DNA of 46,220 bases from Prevotellaceae bacterium UBA4359 (GTDB taxonomy: Bacteria; Bacteroidota; Bacteroidia; Bacteroidales; Bacteroidaceae). Each line of letters begins with the position of its first letter. The stretch's first letter is position 1. Position numbers and translations under genes: made by a program. The notes beneath the pieces are model-generated. The model saw only the letters and a list, made by a program, of their open reading frames with translations. It ran no database searches and was not told the origin of the DNA. Of this stretch, positions 15,829 to 24,507 are shown one piece after another. The stretch covers positions 7,536 through 53,755 of the forward strand of contig DGSP01000034.1 in assembly GCA_002393555.1 (NCBI GenBank), in the 5' to 3' direction.

Positions 15829-18800
15829 TTAGAGGTTAATCTTTAAGCCAAAGGAGAAATTACGTCCGGGAGTGATGAGACCACGGTCGATGCCCATGCC
15901 CAGCACAGCATTGGACTGAGCGAACTCTGGGTCGGAACCGAGATACTTCGTGATGCAGAAGAGGTTGTTGGCTGCTCCCCAGATGGTGATGCCCTGCAAG
16001 TAGGTACTGCGCACGGGGATGCGGTAACTGAGCGTCACGTTCTTCAGTTTCAGGTAGGAACCGTTTTCAATCCAGCGGTCGGAGAAGCGGCTGTTGCCCA
16101 TCGGGTCGAGGAACGAGGCGCGTGGCACATCGGTCACCTGACCGTCGTGGGTCCAGCGAGCCATCATGTGGGAGGTCTGGTTGTAGAAGTAAGAACCAGA
16201 CTCGAGGATGCTGCGCTGATAGTTGTAGAGGTCGCCACCCACAGAGTAGTTGAACGAAGCAGAAAGCGTGAGGTTCTTCCACGAGAGGCGGGTGGAGAAG
16301 TTACCATAAATGTCGGGGTTGGGGTCGCCAATCACCTGCATGTCGCGCTCGTCGATGCAGCCATCCTGCTCCACCTCGGCAAAGTGCATGTCGCCAGCAT
16401 TGAAGTATTGCTTCACACCCGTCTCGGTGAGTTGGTAAAGACCCGCTCTCTGAGCATCCTCGCTGGTGGAGAACACGCCCTGAGTCTTGTAGCCATAGAA
16501 GAGTCCAGCCGACGAACCCACTTGGTTGCGGATGGTGCCGCCATAGAGCGAATAGTTGATGGCATCCACGCCACCGGGCAGACGCTTGATGGTGTTCTTG
16601 TAGTGGCCCATCGATGCGCCTACACTCCACTTCCAGTCTTTGGTGTTGATGATTTTCACATCGGCACTCACGTCGAAACCGTTGTTGGTGATGCGGCCAT
16701 CGTTCAGCCAGTTCGTTTCCAGACCTGAAAGGTAAGACAATGTACCCAAAGAGAGGAGGTTGTAGGTGTTGCTATGGAAGTAGTTGGCCGAGAGCCAGAG
16801 GCGGTTGTCGAAGAACGCTCCTTGCAGACCTACGGTGAAACGCGCGGTGGTCTCCCACTGCAGTCTTGTGTTGCCGATATTGGCCATCGAGATGCCAGTG
16901 AGGGAGTTGAACAGACGCTTAGAGGTGAAGTAGGTGCGCGAAGCCACGGCGTTGATGTCGTCGTTGCCCACGAAGTCGAAACCACCGTTCAGTTTCAGGT
17001 AGTTGACAGCACGGTTGGGACGGAACCACTTCTCGTTGGTGAGCACCCATGCTGCCTCAACGGAGGGGAAGAAGCCAAATGCCCACTTGCCGATTTTCAC
17101 CCCGTCGGGGGCATCCACACCGAACTTGCTCGAACCATCCATAGCCACCGTGGCCGTCAGATAGTAACGCTCCAAGTAGTTGTAGTCGGCTGAGAGGTAG
17201 TAGGTCAAGGATGCGTCGCGATTGTCAAGACCTGAGGTCTGCTTGTATTCGAGAGAGGACGACATGTTGGGAGTCTTGTCGTTACCCGTGTTGTAGCCAA
17301 TCTGGGTGTTCAGTCGGTAGGTGTCGCGCAGATAGCGCATGCCGCCCTTCGCCGAGAGCAGATGGCCCTGCCAACGATGGCTGTAGCGCAGGTTGAGGTC
17401 GTTCATGATGGTGATTTGACGACCGGCCAATGCACTGGCGCAGTTCTCCACCTGACCGATGTTCCTCACTTCGTAGTTTGGCACACCAGTGGTCGGGATG
17501 TAGTAGTTCTCGTCGGTGTTGACCAACTGGAAGGCAAAGTGGTTGGCCACAGTCCAGTCGCGGTTGATTTCCCACTGGGGAGTGACAGCCAGCGAAACCA
17601 TACGGTTGCCGAAGTAGTTCTTGTTGCGTCCTTCGCCATTGTCGAGAATGGACAATGGGTTGGCCAGACTGGTGGTGTAGTCGCTACGCGAAGTCACCAC
17701 GTCCGACAGATAGTCGTCAGCCTCAGCCAGATAGCCCGACAGATGGCCGCTGGTGTCGTAGGCGTAGGGCGAGAGGAAGGGAGACTTGATGAGCGACAGG
17801 AAGGCTGGAGCAGCAATGAGGCCCTCGGTCACATCGTCCTTCACACCGTCGTCGCGCATGTTGCGAGTCACATCCGAATAGGCCGCATCGAAACGGACGC
17901 TGATGTCTTTTGTCAGCCAGATGTCGGAGTTCAGTCGGAGGTTGAATCTCGACATGTTGAAGTCCTTGACAGTGCCTTTCGAACCGGCATAACCCACCGA
18001 GAGGTTGTAGTTGGCCACGTCGTCGCCACCCTGCACGTTGATGCTGTACTGCTGCGTGAAGGCCGTGCGATGCACCTTGTCGCTCCAATCGGTCGAGTTG
18101 TGATACATATTATAATAATAGTAGTTCGGATCGGTCTGCAGGAACTTGAAGGCATTGTTCTTGGTGCCTGTCGTACCTATCATTTCGGAAGCATAGACAC
18201 GGAACTGCTCACCGTTCATCATGTCGGGCAACTTCTGCACCGACTCAAAAGTACCACCTACACTCACGTCAATCTTCGTGGCCATCGACTTGTTGCGCTT
18301 GGTCTCGATGATAAGCACACCGTTGGCACCTTTGGCACCATAGATGGCAGTACCGTTCTTCAGCACGGACACCTTCTCAATGTCCTCCACCATAATGCCG
18401 GAGAGGATATTGTTGAAGAAGCCGTCGTGCAGAGAGGGAGAACTCCACTGCATGTTCTGCATCACACCATCCACAATGACCAGTGGCTGGGCGTTGCTGT
18501 TGAGCGAGTTGATACCATTCATGAGCATCTTCACGCCCTGTGCAGGCTGTCCGCTACGGATGGTGGTCAACATGTCGCCGCCCAGTTTCTCCTGAATCTG
18601 GTTGTCGATGCTGAGGTCGTTGTTGTTGTAGCCAGCCAACGCTGTCTTGCGGCTTGCAGCAGAGGTCTGACGGGCATAAATCTCGTCAAACTTGGATGAA
18701 TACATCCTGACTACGGGCTGCTCCACGTCAGCCGTTGACTGCTGCACCATCGTGTAGCCATCTGCAGCATAAATCAAGGAAGTCACCCATGCCGGAATCT

Positions 18801-19029
18801 TCAGAGTATATTCACCCTTGTCGTCTGTCATGGCCGAATACTTCGGGTTGTTGTATGCCTGCACCTGCACACCTGCTGCGGGTTCTCCCGTGGCGGCATC
18901 CACCACGCGGCCTTTCACTTCGTGCAACACAATCTTCTCGCTTTGAGAGGGGGTCTTGGTGTCCTGTGCCCAGCAGTCTGCCCAGAACAGTGAACTCAGG
19001 GTCACTAATGTCAATACGATACGTTTCAT
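15829..19029 (-). CDS. SusC/RagA TonB-dependent outer-membrane transporter (pair 1)
   Basis: This 1066-residue protein has a signal peptide ending at CWAQ. A carboxypeptidase-regulatory-like domain spans about 35-105 (EVKGRVVDAATGEPAAGVQV, then DDKGEYTLKIP). An unusual linker (YARQTSAASRKTALAGYNNN) precedes the plug, which has PLVIVDGVMQNM and KVSVLKNGTAIYGAKGANGV, the SusC plug signature. The rest is a beta-barrel ending FSFGLKINL; most SusC proteins end in Phe or Tyr, so the final Leu is slightly atypical. The start codon overlaps the stop of the preceding fasciclin gene by four bases (ATGA), which suggests translational coupling. It pairs with the SusD 14 bp downstream to import a ligand across the outer membrane with TonB energy. 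Confidence 0.93.
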   Translation of the reverse strand: MKRIVLTLVTLSSLFWADCWAQDTKTPSQSEKIVLHEVKGRVVDAATGEPAAGVQVQAYNNPKYSAMTDDKGEYTLKIPAWVTSLIYAADGYTMVQQSTADVEQPVVRMYSSKFDEIYARQTSAASRKTALAGYNNNDLSIDNQIQEKLGGDMLTTIRSGQPAQGVKMLMNGINSLNSNAQPLVIVDGVMQNMQWSSPSLHDGFFNNILSGIMVEDIEKVSVLKNGTAIYGAKGANGVLIIETKRNKSMATKIDVSVGGTFESVQKLPDMMNGEQFRVYASEMIGTTGTKNNAFKFLQTDPNYYYYNMYHNSTDWSDKVHRTAFTQQYSINVQGGDDVANYNLSVGYAGSKGTVKDFNMSRFNLRLNSDIWLTKDISVRFDAAYSDVTRNMRDDGVKDDVTEGLIAAPAFLSLIKSPFLSPYAYDTSGHLSGYLAEADDYLSDVVTSRSDYTTSLANPLSILDNGEGRNKNYFGNRMVSLAVTPQWEINRDWTVANHFAFQLVNTDENYYIPTTGVPNYEVRNIGQVENCASALAGRQITIMNDLNLRYSHRWQGHLLSAKGGMRYLRDTYRLNTQIGYNTGNDKTPNMSSSLEYKQTSGLDNRDASLTYYLSADYNYLERYYLTATVAMDGSSKFGVDAPDGVKIGKWAFGFFPSVEAAWVLTNEKWFRPNRAVNYLKLNGGFDFVGNDDINAVASRTYFTSKRLFNSLTGISMANIGNTRLQWETTARFTVGLQGAFFDNRLWLSANYFHSNTYNLLSLGTLSYLSGLETNWLNDGRITNNGFDVSADVKIINTKDWKWSVGASMGHYKNTIKRLPGGVDAINYSLYGGTIRNQVGSSAGLFYGYKTQGVFSTSEDAQRAGLYQLTETGVKQYFNAGDMHFAEVEQDGCIDERDMQVIGDPNPDIYGNFSTRLSWKNLTLSASFNYSVGGDLYNYQRSILESGSYFYNQTSHMMARWTHDGQVTDVPRASFLDPMGNSRFSDRWIENGSYLKLKNVTLSYRIPVRSTYLQGITIWGAANNLFCITKYLGSDPEFAQSNAVLGMGIDRGLITPGRNFSFGLKINL

Positions 19030-20705
19030 TTCTTTGCCTCCTTTCTTTCGTTCGCTTCCTGATTTTCAAGTTCTTCATCCGAAGAGTCTTCATTAGAAAC
19101 GGGTTTGAGGTATATACAATCCAAAAACATCTCACGAGAAAAATTGCCATCACGCCTACCGACGGAACAGATGAGTTTCAGGTTGACAGTGGCATCTTGC
19201 TGCTGATAGTTGCACACAGGGAATGTGAAACGGCCAATTCGCACGGTATCCACTTTCATACCATTGCTTGTCACTTCGTCATCAAATTTAACGGTCTGCA
19301 TTTCACCATTCTCGTCCATATAGGTCAACTCGGCTTTAAACTTATTGGGTTTGAAGTCATGAGAGTTGCTCTTATAGACCGTCTTGGGCAGAATGACAGC
19401 GCAGATGTCATAGGTTGCAGACAGCGTGTTGCGAACCTCAAAGGTGGCTTCCCAGTTGGTTGTTGTATTCTTTGGAACTATATCCAGATAGGCATTGCCA
19501 GAAATGGTGTCACCCACGGCTGCACGATAATTGAAGGTGCAATCCTTATAGTCGATAAGGTTGGCTTCACGTTCTCCCTGCATCACGATAGGACGGAAGA
19601 AGAGGTCTTCTGGAGTGAAAGGCCACTCCTTGATGCGCATGATTCGACCATTTGAACACTGCAATTCATCTTTCATGTTGGAAGAATTGAGCAAGCCGCC
19701 TTCTTCGTAAGGATCATGGAACACATGGTATGGCCAATCGTACATGCGATAGGATGTGGAGAAGATGGAGTCATTCATACTGCGCTGCACATTCTCGTTG
19801 TAGATGAGGTCGCTCATCAGCGAGACATGAGTCCAGTAGTCACAGATGGAGTCGCCCTTCTCTATTGGGGCGAAGTTGAAGAATGTAGCGGCTTCGTCAT
19901 AGACGGGTTTCCACGTGTCGGCATCGGGTACCAGCATGAAGAAGGTTGAGTCTTCGTCCATGATTTGGTCGAACACACGGAACAGGTTGTTGGTCTTCAC
20001 CATCACAGAGTCGGAATAGACTTTCTTGCCATCTTCGATGCCCGACTGGATGGAACGTTCCTCGTCCAGTTCCTGCTTCTCGTAGCGAGAAAGGAAGGAA
20101 CCAAGATGACGGAACTCGTCCAACGAGGTAATGGCCTCATATACATTGTAGGTGTACCAAGCATCGTCATTTACCACATGAAGAAGGCCATTGGTGGCAG
20201 GCGTGTTCACGTGCTGCTCATCTACAATCTTGGCATTGTAGATGGAGCGATAGGCCAACGGCAGGAACTTGTCGTTCAGCATTTTCACGTTCTCGTCGGT
20301 CTGGGCGTTCATGTTGTAGAGGTTATGTGCGATGTGGTTCATCACAAAATGACGACCAACCGTTGAGTCGCCCTTCTCCGTCTGGCACAGGTCGAGCAGA
20401 GAATCGACGTTGAAGGTTCCATTGACTGGAGCCCACACCGTCAAAGCCTGGTCGGCATTGAGCAGGTCGGCGTAGGTCACCTTCGTGCGGTGGTTGTTGT
20501 TGTAGATATGGGTGGAACGGAGCAGTTCGTAGAAATCGCTCAACTGCGGGTTCTCTTCAATCATCTGGAGCAGGGAGGAACTGCCATTGGTGCCAGCCAT
20601 TTCATAGTGGTCGTCCCATGTGTCAGAACATCCCGTCAAGCCCTGCGATGCGGCTGCGAGAAGGAATGCCCCTGCCATCATTTTATATAGATTCTTTATT
20701 TTCAT
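19026..20705 (-). CDS. Fasciclin (FAS1) domain lipoprotein
   Basis: This 559-residue protein has lipobox LTGC (C26) followed by SDTWDD, an acidic start expected to favour surface export. One FAS1 domain (about 38-190) is recognisable: SLLQMIEENPQLSDFYELL, then ALTVWAPVNGTF, VMNHIAHNLYNM and LLHVVND. A second, more divergent FAS1-like domain spans about 195-385 (FFMLVPDADTWKPVYDE). Residues about 400-545 look like a beta-sandwich (TTTNWEATFEVRNTL, YDICAVILPKTVYKSNSHDF). FAS1 domains mediate adhesion in many organisms; the task here is unknown. It lies between another fasciclin lipoprotein and a SusC gene, so it is probably an accessory part of the transporter complex. Confidence 0.85.
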   Translation of the reverse strand: MKIKNLYKMMAGAFLLAAASQGLTGCSDTWDDHYEMAGTNGSSSLLQMIEENPQLSDFYELLRSTHIYNNNHRTKVTYADLLNADQALTVWAPVNGTFNVDSLLDLCQTEKGDSTVGRHFVMNHIAHNLYNMNAQTDENVKMLNDKFLPLAYRSIYNAKIVDEQHVNTPATNGLLHVVNDDAWYTYNVYEAITSLDEFRHLGSFLSRYEKQELDEERSIQSGIEDGKKVYSDSVMVKTNNLFRVFDQIMDEDSTFFMLVPDADTWKPVYDEAATFFNFAPIEKGDSICDYWTHVSLMSDLIYNENVQRSMNDSIFSTSYRMYDWPYHVFHDPYEEGGLLNSSNMKDELQCSNGRIMRIKEWPFTPEDLFFRPIVMQGEREANLIDYKDCTFNYRAAVGDTISGNAYLDIVPKNTTTNWEATFEVRNTLSATYDICAVILPKTVYKSNSHDFKPNKFKAELTYMDENGEMQTVKFDDEVTSNGMKVDTVRIGRFTFPVCNYQQQDATVNLKLICSVGRRDGNFSREMFLDCIYLKPVSNEDSSDEELENQEANERKEAKK

Positions 20706-20710
20706 ACTAT

Positions 20711-20752
20711 TACTGATTATCGATTGTCAATTATCAATTGTCAATTATCAAT
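20711..20752. repeat. Heptanucleotide tandem repeat TRTCAAT overlapping a stop codon
   Basis: Four regular 7-bp units (TGTCAAT, TATCAAT, TGTCAAT, TATCAAT) occupy 20725-20752, preceded by two degenerate units (TACTGAT, TATCGAT) at 20711-20724. The stop codon of the upstream fasciclin gene (20748-20750) lies in the last unit. The unit is a rotation and reverse complement of the CAATTGA repeat at 27740. Confidence 0.8.
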
Positions 20753-22727
20753 GCGTATCTTCTGCGGTCAGACCTGCATAGACACTCTTAGGACAGAACT
20801 CGAAATAGTTGATGGGGAGTTCGGCCTCCGCATTGTCGATGACGAGTTTGATACGAAGCCAATACTCTTTGTTGGGATCAAGACGCTGGGTGGTGAGAAT
20901 CTTGCGATACTTACCATTGTTGGCACGAAGATTGTTTGAACCTCCTTGGTTCCAAGAGTCCATATCCTTCATGTAGCCACGGTTGTGCATGGCCTTGTCG
21001 ATGGCACGATTTTCCTCATTATCTTCGGTGTCGGCTACCCAACCAATGCTCGGGTCGCCACCCCAAACACGGAAGTCGATAGGCAGACCCATGGGCTGCA
21101 GATTGCCCTTCTCGCCGAAGTAAATCTGAACCACACCACGGTCATTACCTGCACCATAGGCAAAGCGGATTTCATACGTATTTTCTGGCACTGGAGGAAG
21201 TTTGAAACTTACGTCAAACTGGCCAATCAAATCGACGGCGTCCGAATAGGTAGCCATCCACACACCACGCTCACGCACTGCAAGTGTAGGATTGATGCCG
21301 TGGAAATCCCATCCTTCCACTTGCTTCAGACCTGTCAGGTGTTGGGTATTGGTATTGCCACGGGCACCTACATTCAGGAACTCTGGCGACATGGTAATCA
21401 CATTCCAGCGAATACGGTCGTTAAAGACAACATCACGAGTCTCTTTGTTGTACTCCAGCACCTTGTCTATATAATGGTAGATGCCATTGAGCGCCTGCTG
21501 ATTCAGTGTATCGACATGCAAACCAGCCTCTTTCAATTCTTCGTCGTGAATGGTCCTCATCTCTGTGGGTGTATAAACTTTCACACCTTCCACCGTGAAC
21601 TTGCTGCCCACACCTTTTCTGTTGATGTACAAACCAGCGGACGGAGAAGAAAACTTCATGATAGTGCCAGGCATCATCGTCGTGTACCAGTCTGTACAGT
21701 CAATCAGGTTGGTCATGGCACAAGTCGTCTTGTAGTTGATACCACTCTCCGAGATGGTGAAGTCATTTACTGCTGCATAATAAGGCAACAGATGGTAGGC
21801 CACGAAACGGTTGAGCGGGTTCTTGCGGTTGGTCCAGTCATCATCATAAAGACCTGCATCTTCTGGATACATCTCGTCATAGACCTCCTTAGCGTGAGCC
21901 TTCAGGTCGTCCAGAGAGTTAATGCCAGCCTCGGCATACACCTTGTTAGTTTCTGCCAGCACTGTAAATCGTTTCATGCGGTTGGCTGGATAGTACATAT
22001 AATAGGTGGCACCTGTTCTGTGGAAGGGGATGGGCTTATAGACAGAATCGGGATTCACGTGGTAATCAGGGTCGATATAATCGTAGAGGCTGTCATTCAG
22101 TCCTGTCAGGGTCAAGGCTGAGGCAAAGAGCGAGATGTTCTTGTCCTCCAACAACTTCTCCGGCAGATAGGAACTGGAAGGCTGAATGACGCGGTCAAGT
22201 GTGTGAACCACACCATTCTCCACAGAGTCATCGCGAGCCACCAGTTTGGAGGCCATGTTGACATAGTACATCACATTTCCGCTGGTGGAATTGGTGTCGC
22301 AGGAGAAGGTGAGGAAACGGTCGTTCATGTTCGACTTCGGGATGTTTCCATCACTCAAGTCGGTGGTGAAGTAGGTGGCTGCAATGATGTGGTTCCACGA
22401 CAACGTGTCGCACTCTTCCTGCGAAAGGTCGGACACACTGCTGTAGCCGTGGTCGCGCAAGTAGCGGTCAACGGCCTCATTGGTGGGCGCAAAACAGGTG
22501 TAGGTGCCATAGGTGGCCATCATGCCATACATGCCAGAACGATGGAGAATCTCCGTGAACTCGCTGTACAGTTCAGGGCGATTGTCAAGGTAGTCGCTCA
22601 CCATCTCACCAGTGAAGGTGTAGTAGTTATCGCCATCAGGTTCGTCAGAGCAACTGACCATTGTCTGTGCCGCAAAGACGAGAAGCAACATACCCGTAAA
22701 TATCTTATATATATGTGTTCTTTTCAT
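20748..22727 (-). CDS. Two-FAS1-domain lipoprotein with C-terminal jelly-roll-like region
   Basis: This 659-residue protein has lipobox MVSC (C26) followed by SDEPDGD, an acidic surface-export-like start. The first FAS1 domain spans about 40-190 (SDYLDNRPELYSEFTEIL, YTCFAPTNEAVDRYL, NHIIAATYF, GVVHTLDRVI). A second spans about 195-440 (FTVLAETNKVYAEAG, ALNGIYHYIDKVL). Residues about 445-640 appear beta-rich (GWDFHGINPTL, VSFKLPPVPENTYEIRFAYG, YWLRIKLVID), resembling a galactose-binding-like sandwich. It starts 6 bp after the SusD stop, so it is firmly in the operon. By position it matches the accessory lipoproteins that I recall beside a crystallised B. thetaiotaomicron SusCD complex (BT2261-BT2264); that recall needs checking. 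Confidence 0.87.
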   Translation of the reverse strand: MKRTHIYKIFTGMLLLVFAAQTMVSCSDEPDGDNYYTFTGEMVSDYLDNRPELYSEFTEILHRSGMYGMMATYGTYTCFAPTNEAVDRYLRDHGYSSVSDLSQEECDTLSWNHIIAATYFTTDLSDGNIPKSNMNDRFLTFSCDTNSTSGNVMYYVNMASKLVARDDSVENGVVHTLDRVIQPSSSYLPEKLLEDKNISLFASALTLTGLNDSLYDYIDPDYHVNPDSVYKPIPFHRTGATYYMYYPANRMKRFTVLAETNKVYAEAGINSLDDLKAHAKEVYDEMYPEDAGLYDDDWTNRKNPLNRFVAYHLLPYYAAVNDFTISESGINYKTTCAMTNLIDCTDWYTTMMPGTIMKFSSPSAGLYINRKGVGSKFTVEGVKVYTPTEMRTIHDEELKEAGLHVDTLNQQALNGIYHYIDKVLEYNKETRDVVFNDRIRWNVITMSPEFLNVGARGNTNTQHLTGLKQVEGWDFHGINPTLAVRERGVWMATYSDAVDLIGQFDVSFKLPPVPENTYEIRFAYGAGNDRGVVQIYFGEKGNLQPMGLPIDFRVWGGDPSIGWVADTEDNEENRAIDKAMHNRGYMKDMDSWNQGGSNNLRANNGKYRKILTTQRLDPNKEYWLRIKLVIDNAEAELPINYFEFCPKSVYAGLTAEDTH

Positions 22728-22733
22728 GATGCG

Positions 22734-24449
22734 TTAAAAGTTTTTTTCTGTGTTATCTGTTATGTATGCAGGATTCTGAACAAGTTTCGGATTCTGCTTA
22801 ATCTCCTCACGGTTGTAAGGCCAGTAGAGCACATCGGCAGTAGAGAGTTTGATGCGGATGGCACTGGTGTTCTCCTGGAACTTGGGCAGCACCTTCTTGA
22901 CCAGGCGGTCGTTCTCTCCGTCGCGACGGCTGAGTCGCACGAGGTCGTACCAACGCTTTCCCTCGAACATGAGTTCGCGCTGACGCTCGTCAAGCACGAG
23001 GTCTTCCATAGCCTTGCGAGAGGTTGCATAGTCGTCGAACTTCAAGAGGTCGGTGGTAGAAGTGCGCTTGTTGTTGGCACGACGCCACACGGCCATCACG
23101 ATATCGAAGACATCCTGATAGGTGGCGAGTTGCTCAGGAGTTGGGGTAGCCCCTTCTGGCACGTCACCTGCCATCTCCACCTCGGCCTCTGCCTTCATGA
23201 GCATCACGTCGGTCAGACGATAGATAATCCAGTTGGCAAAGTCTGAAGCGCGTGGGTCCTGCGCCACAGAGGGTGCTGCACCGGTGGTGGTGCTGGTGCG
23301 GAAGGAGAGCGATTGGTTCACATATTTTGTAATGTAGAACTTGCTGCTGCTTTCGCGCATGTTTTCCAGATAGCGGCAGTCGCTCTTCTTGAAGAGGTCG
23401 TTGGTGTCGGTGTAGGGGCTTCGGGCTACGAAGTCAGTCACGCCAATCTGGCCTGCCAAATTGCTACTTGCACCATAGAAACTGGCCACGGTGGAGTTTT
23501 TCACGGTCTGGTTGTTGAGGAAGTTGAGTTCGAAGATAGACTCAAAACTGTTTCCATCGCCGAAAATCTCGGTATAGGTGTTGCCGGCATAGTTGTTGTT
23601 GCTACCAGCCGATTCCGAGATGAGAGGATATTTGCCGTACAATTCCATCGTGAGCGTGGTGGGATTCTTCTCGTAGGCTTCTTCATACTGACGGATTTTC
23701 TCGTTGATAACGAGGTCGCAATAGTCGATGCACTTCTGCCAATCGCCTTTCCAAAGGTAGAGGTCGGCCAAGAGTGCGTAGCAGGACCAGCGAGTGATGC
23801 GGGAGGTGTTTTCCACGCTCTCCTCGCCATAACTGCGCACGGCATCGTCCTTGATGCTTTCCATGTCGGCAATCAGATAATCCAGCACATCGTTGAAGGG
23901 AGTGGCTTCGATTCGGAAGTCCTGACTGTCGTCGTTGGAAGGCTTTGTCACGTATGGCACATCGCGGAAGGTGCGGATGAGGTAGAAGTAGCACAGAGAA
24001 CGCAGTGCCGTGGCCTCTGCCATCGTGGCCCGAAGTTCAGAGTCGGTGAAGTTGGGGTCGATAGCATTCACACCGGGCGCATAGTAAAGTACTGTGTTGC
24101 AGTCGTTTATGACCTGATAGAAACACTGCCAGTTGGTAAAATTATTGGTTTCGAGGATATTCTCCTTCATGATTTGCTGCAAGGCATAGTTGGTGCCAGA
24201 GCCGTTGGTCATGTTGTCGGAACGGAGTTCGCCCCACACGACCATTCGGTTGATGCAATCGGCAGTCTCCAAGTGAGCATAGCAGGAGTTGAGCACACTG
24301 TTCACATCCTTTTCTTCTGTCCAGTAACGCTCCAACACAATCTCGTTCTGAGGCTCGATGGAAAGGAAGTCGCTGCATCCGCTCACCACGGTCTGTGTGG
24401 CCGCGAGGAGGAGAAAGCCTGCTGTTTTATATATTTTTCTCATTTTCAT
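22734..24449 (-). CDS. SusD/RagB-family surface lipoprotein (pair 2)
   Basis: This 571-residue protein has lipobox VSGC (C25). The mature N-terminus SDFLSIEPQNEIVLERYW is a classic SusD start. Other landmarks are RSLCYFYLIRTFRDVPYVTK, CYALLADLYLWKGDWQKCID and the C-terminal LVLDERQRELMFEGKRWYDL, which is diagnostic of the family. It lies 58 bp after its SusC in transcription order and 6 bp before a fasciclin lipoprotein. The spacer to SusC carries a small AATCTT/AAGATT inverted repeat. It is expected to form the lid of the SusC barrel at the cell surface. This pair is closer to the standard SusCD type than pair 1. Confidence 0.95.
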   Translation of the reverse strand: MKMRKIYKTAGFLLLAATQTVVSGCSDFLSIEPQNEIVLERYWTEEKDVNSVLNSCYAHLETADCINRMVVWGELRSDNMTNGSGTNYALQQIMKENILETNNFTNWQCFYQVINDCNTVLYYAPGVNAIDPNFTDSELRATMAEATALRSLCYFYLIRTFRDVPYVTKPSNDDSQDFRIEATPFNDVLDYLIADMESIKDDAVRSYGEESVENTSRITRWSCYALLADLYLWKGDWQKCIDYCDLVINEKIRQYEEAYEKNPTTLTMELYGKYPLISESAGSNNNYAGNTYTEIFGDGNSFESIFELNFLNNQTVKNSTVASFYGASSNLAGQIGVTDFVARSPYTDTNDLFKKSDCRYLENMRESSSKFYITKYVNQSLSFRTSTTTGAAPSVAQDPRASDFANWIIYRLTDVMLMKAEAEVEMAGDVPEGATPTPEQLATYQDVFDIVMAVWRRANNKRTSTTDLLKFDDYATSRKAMEDLVLDERQRELMFEGKRWYDLVRLSRRDGENDRLVKKVLPKFQENTSAIRIKLSTADVLYWPYNREEIKQNPKLVQNPAYITDNTEKNF

Positions 24450-24507
24450 AATCTTTTCTTTTTAGAAGATTCTTTTCCGATATTTTATTGAGTCGAAAAA
24501 CGTTGTG

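Noticed and set aside
17362..18699. 445-residue forward ORF
   Set aside because: Antisense to SusC pair 1; the His/Val-rich translation has no domain or signal.
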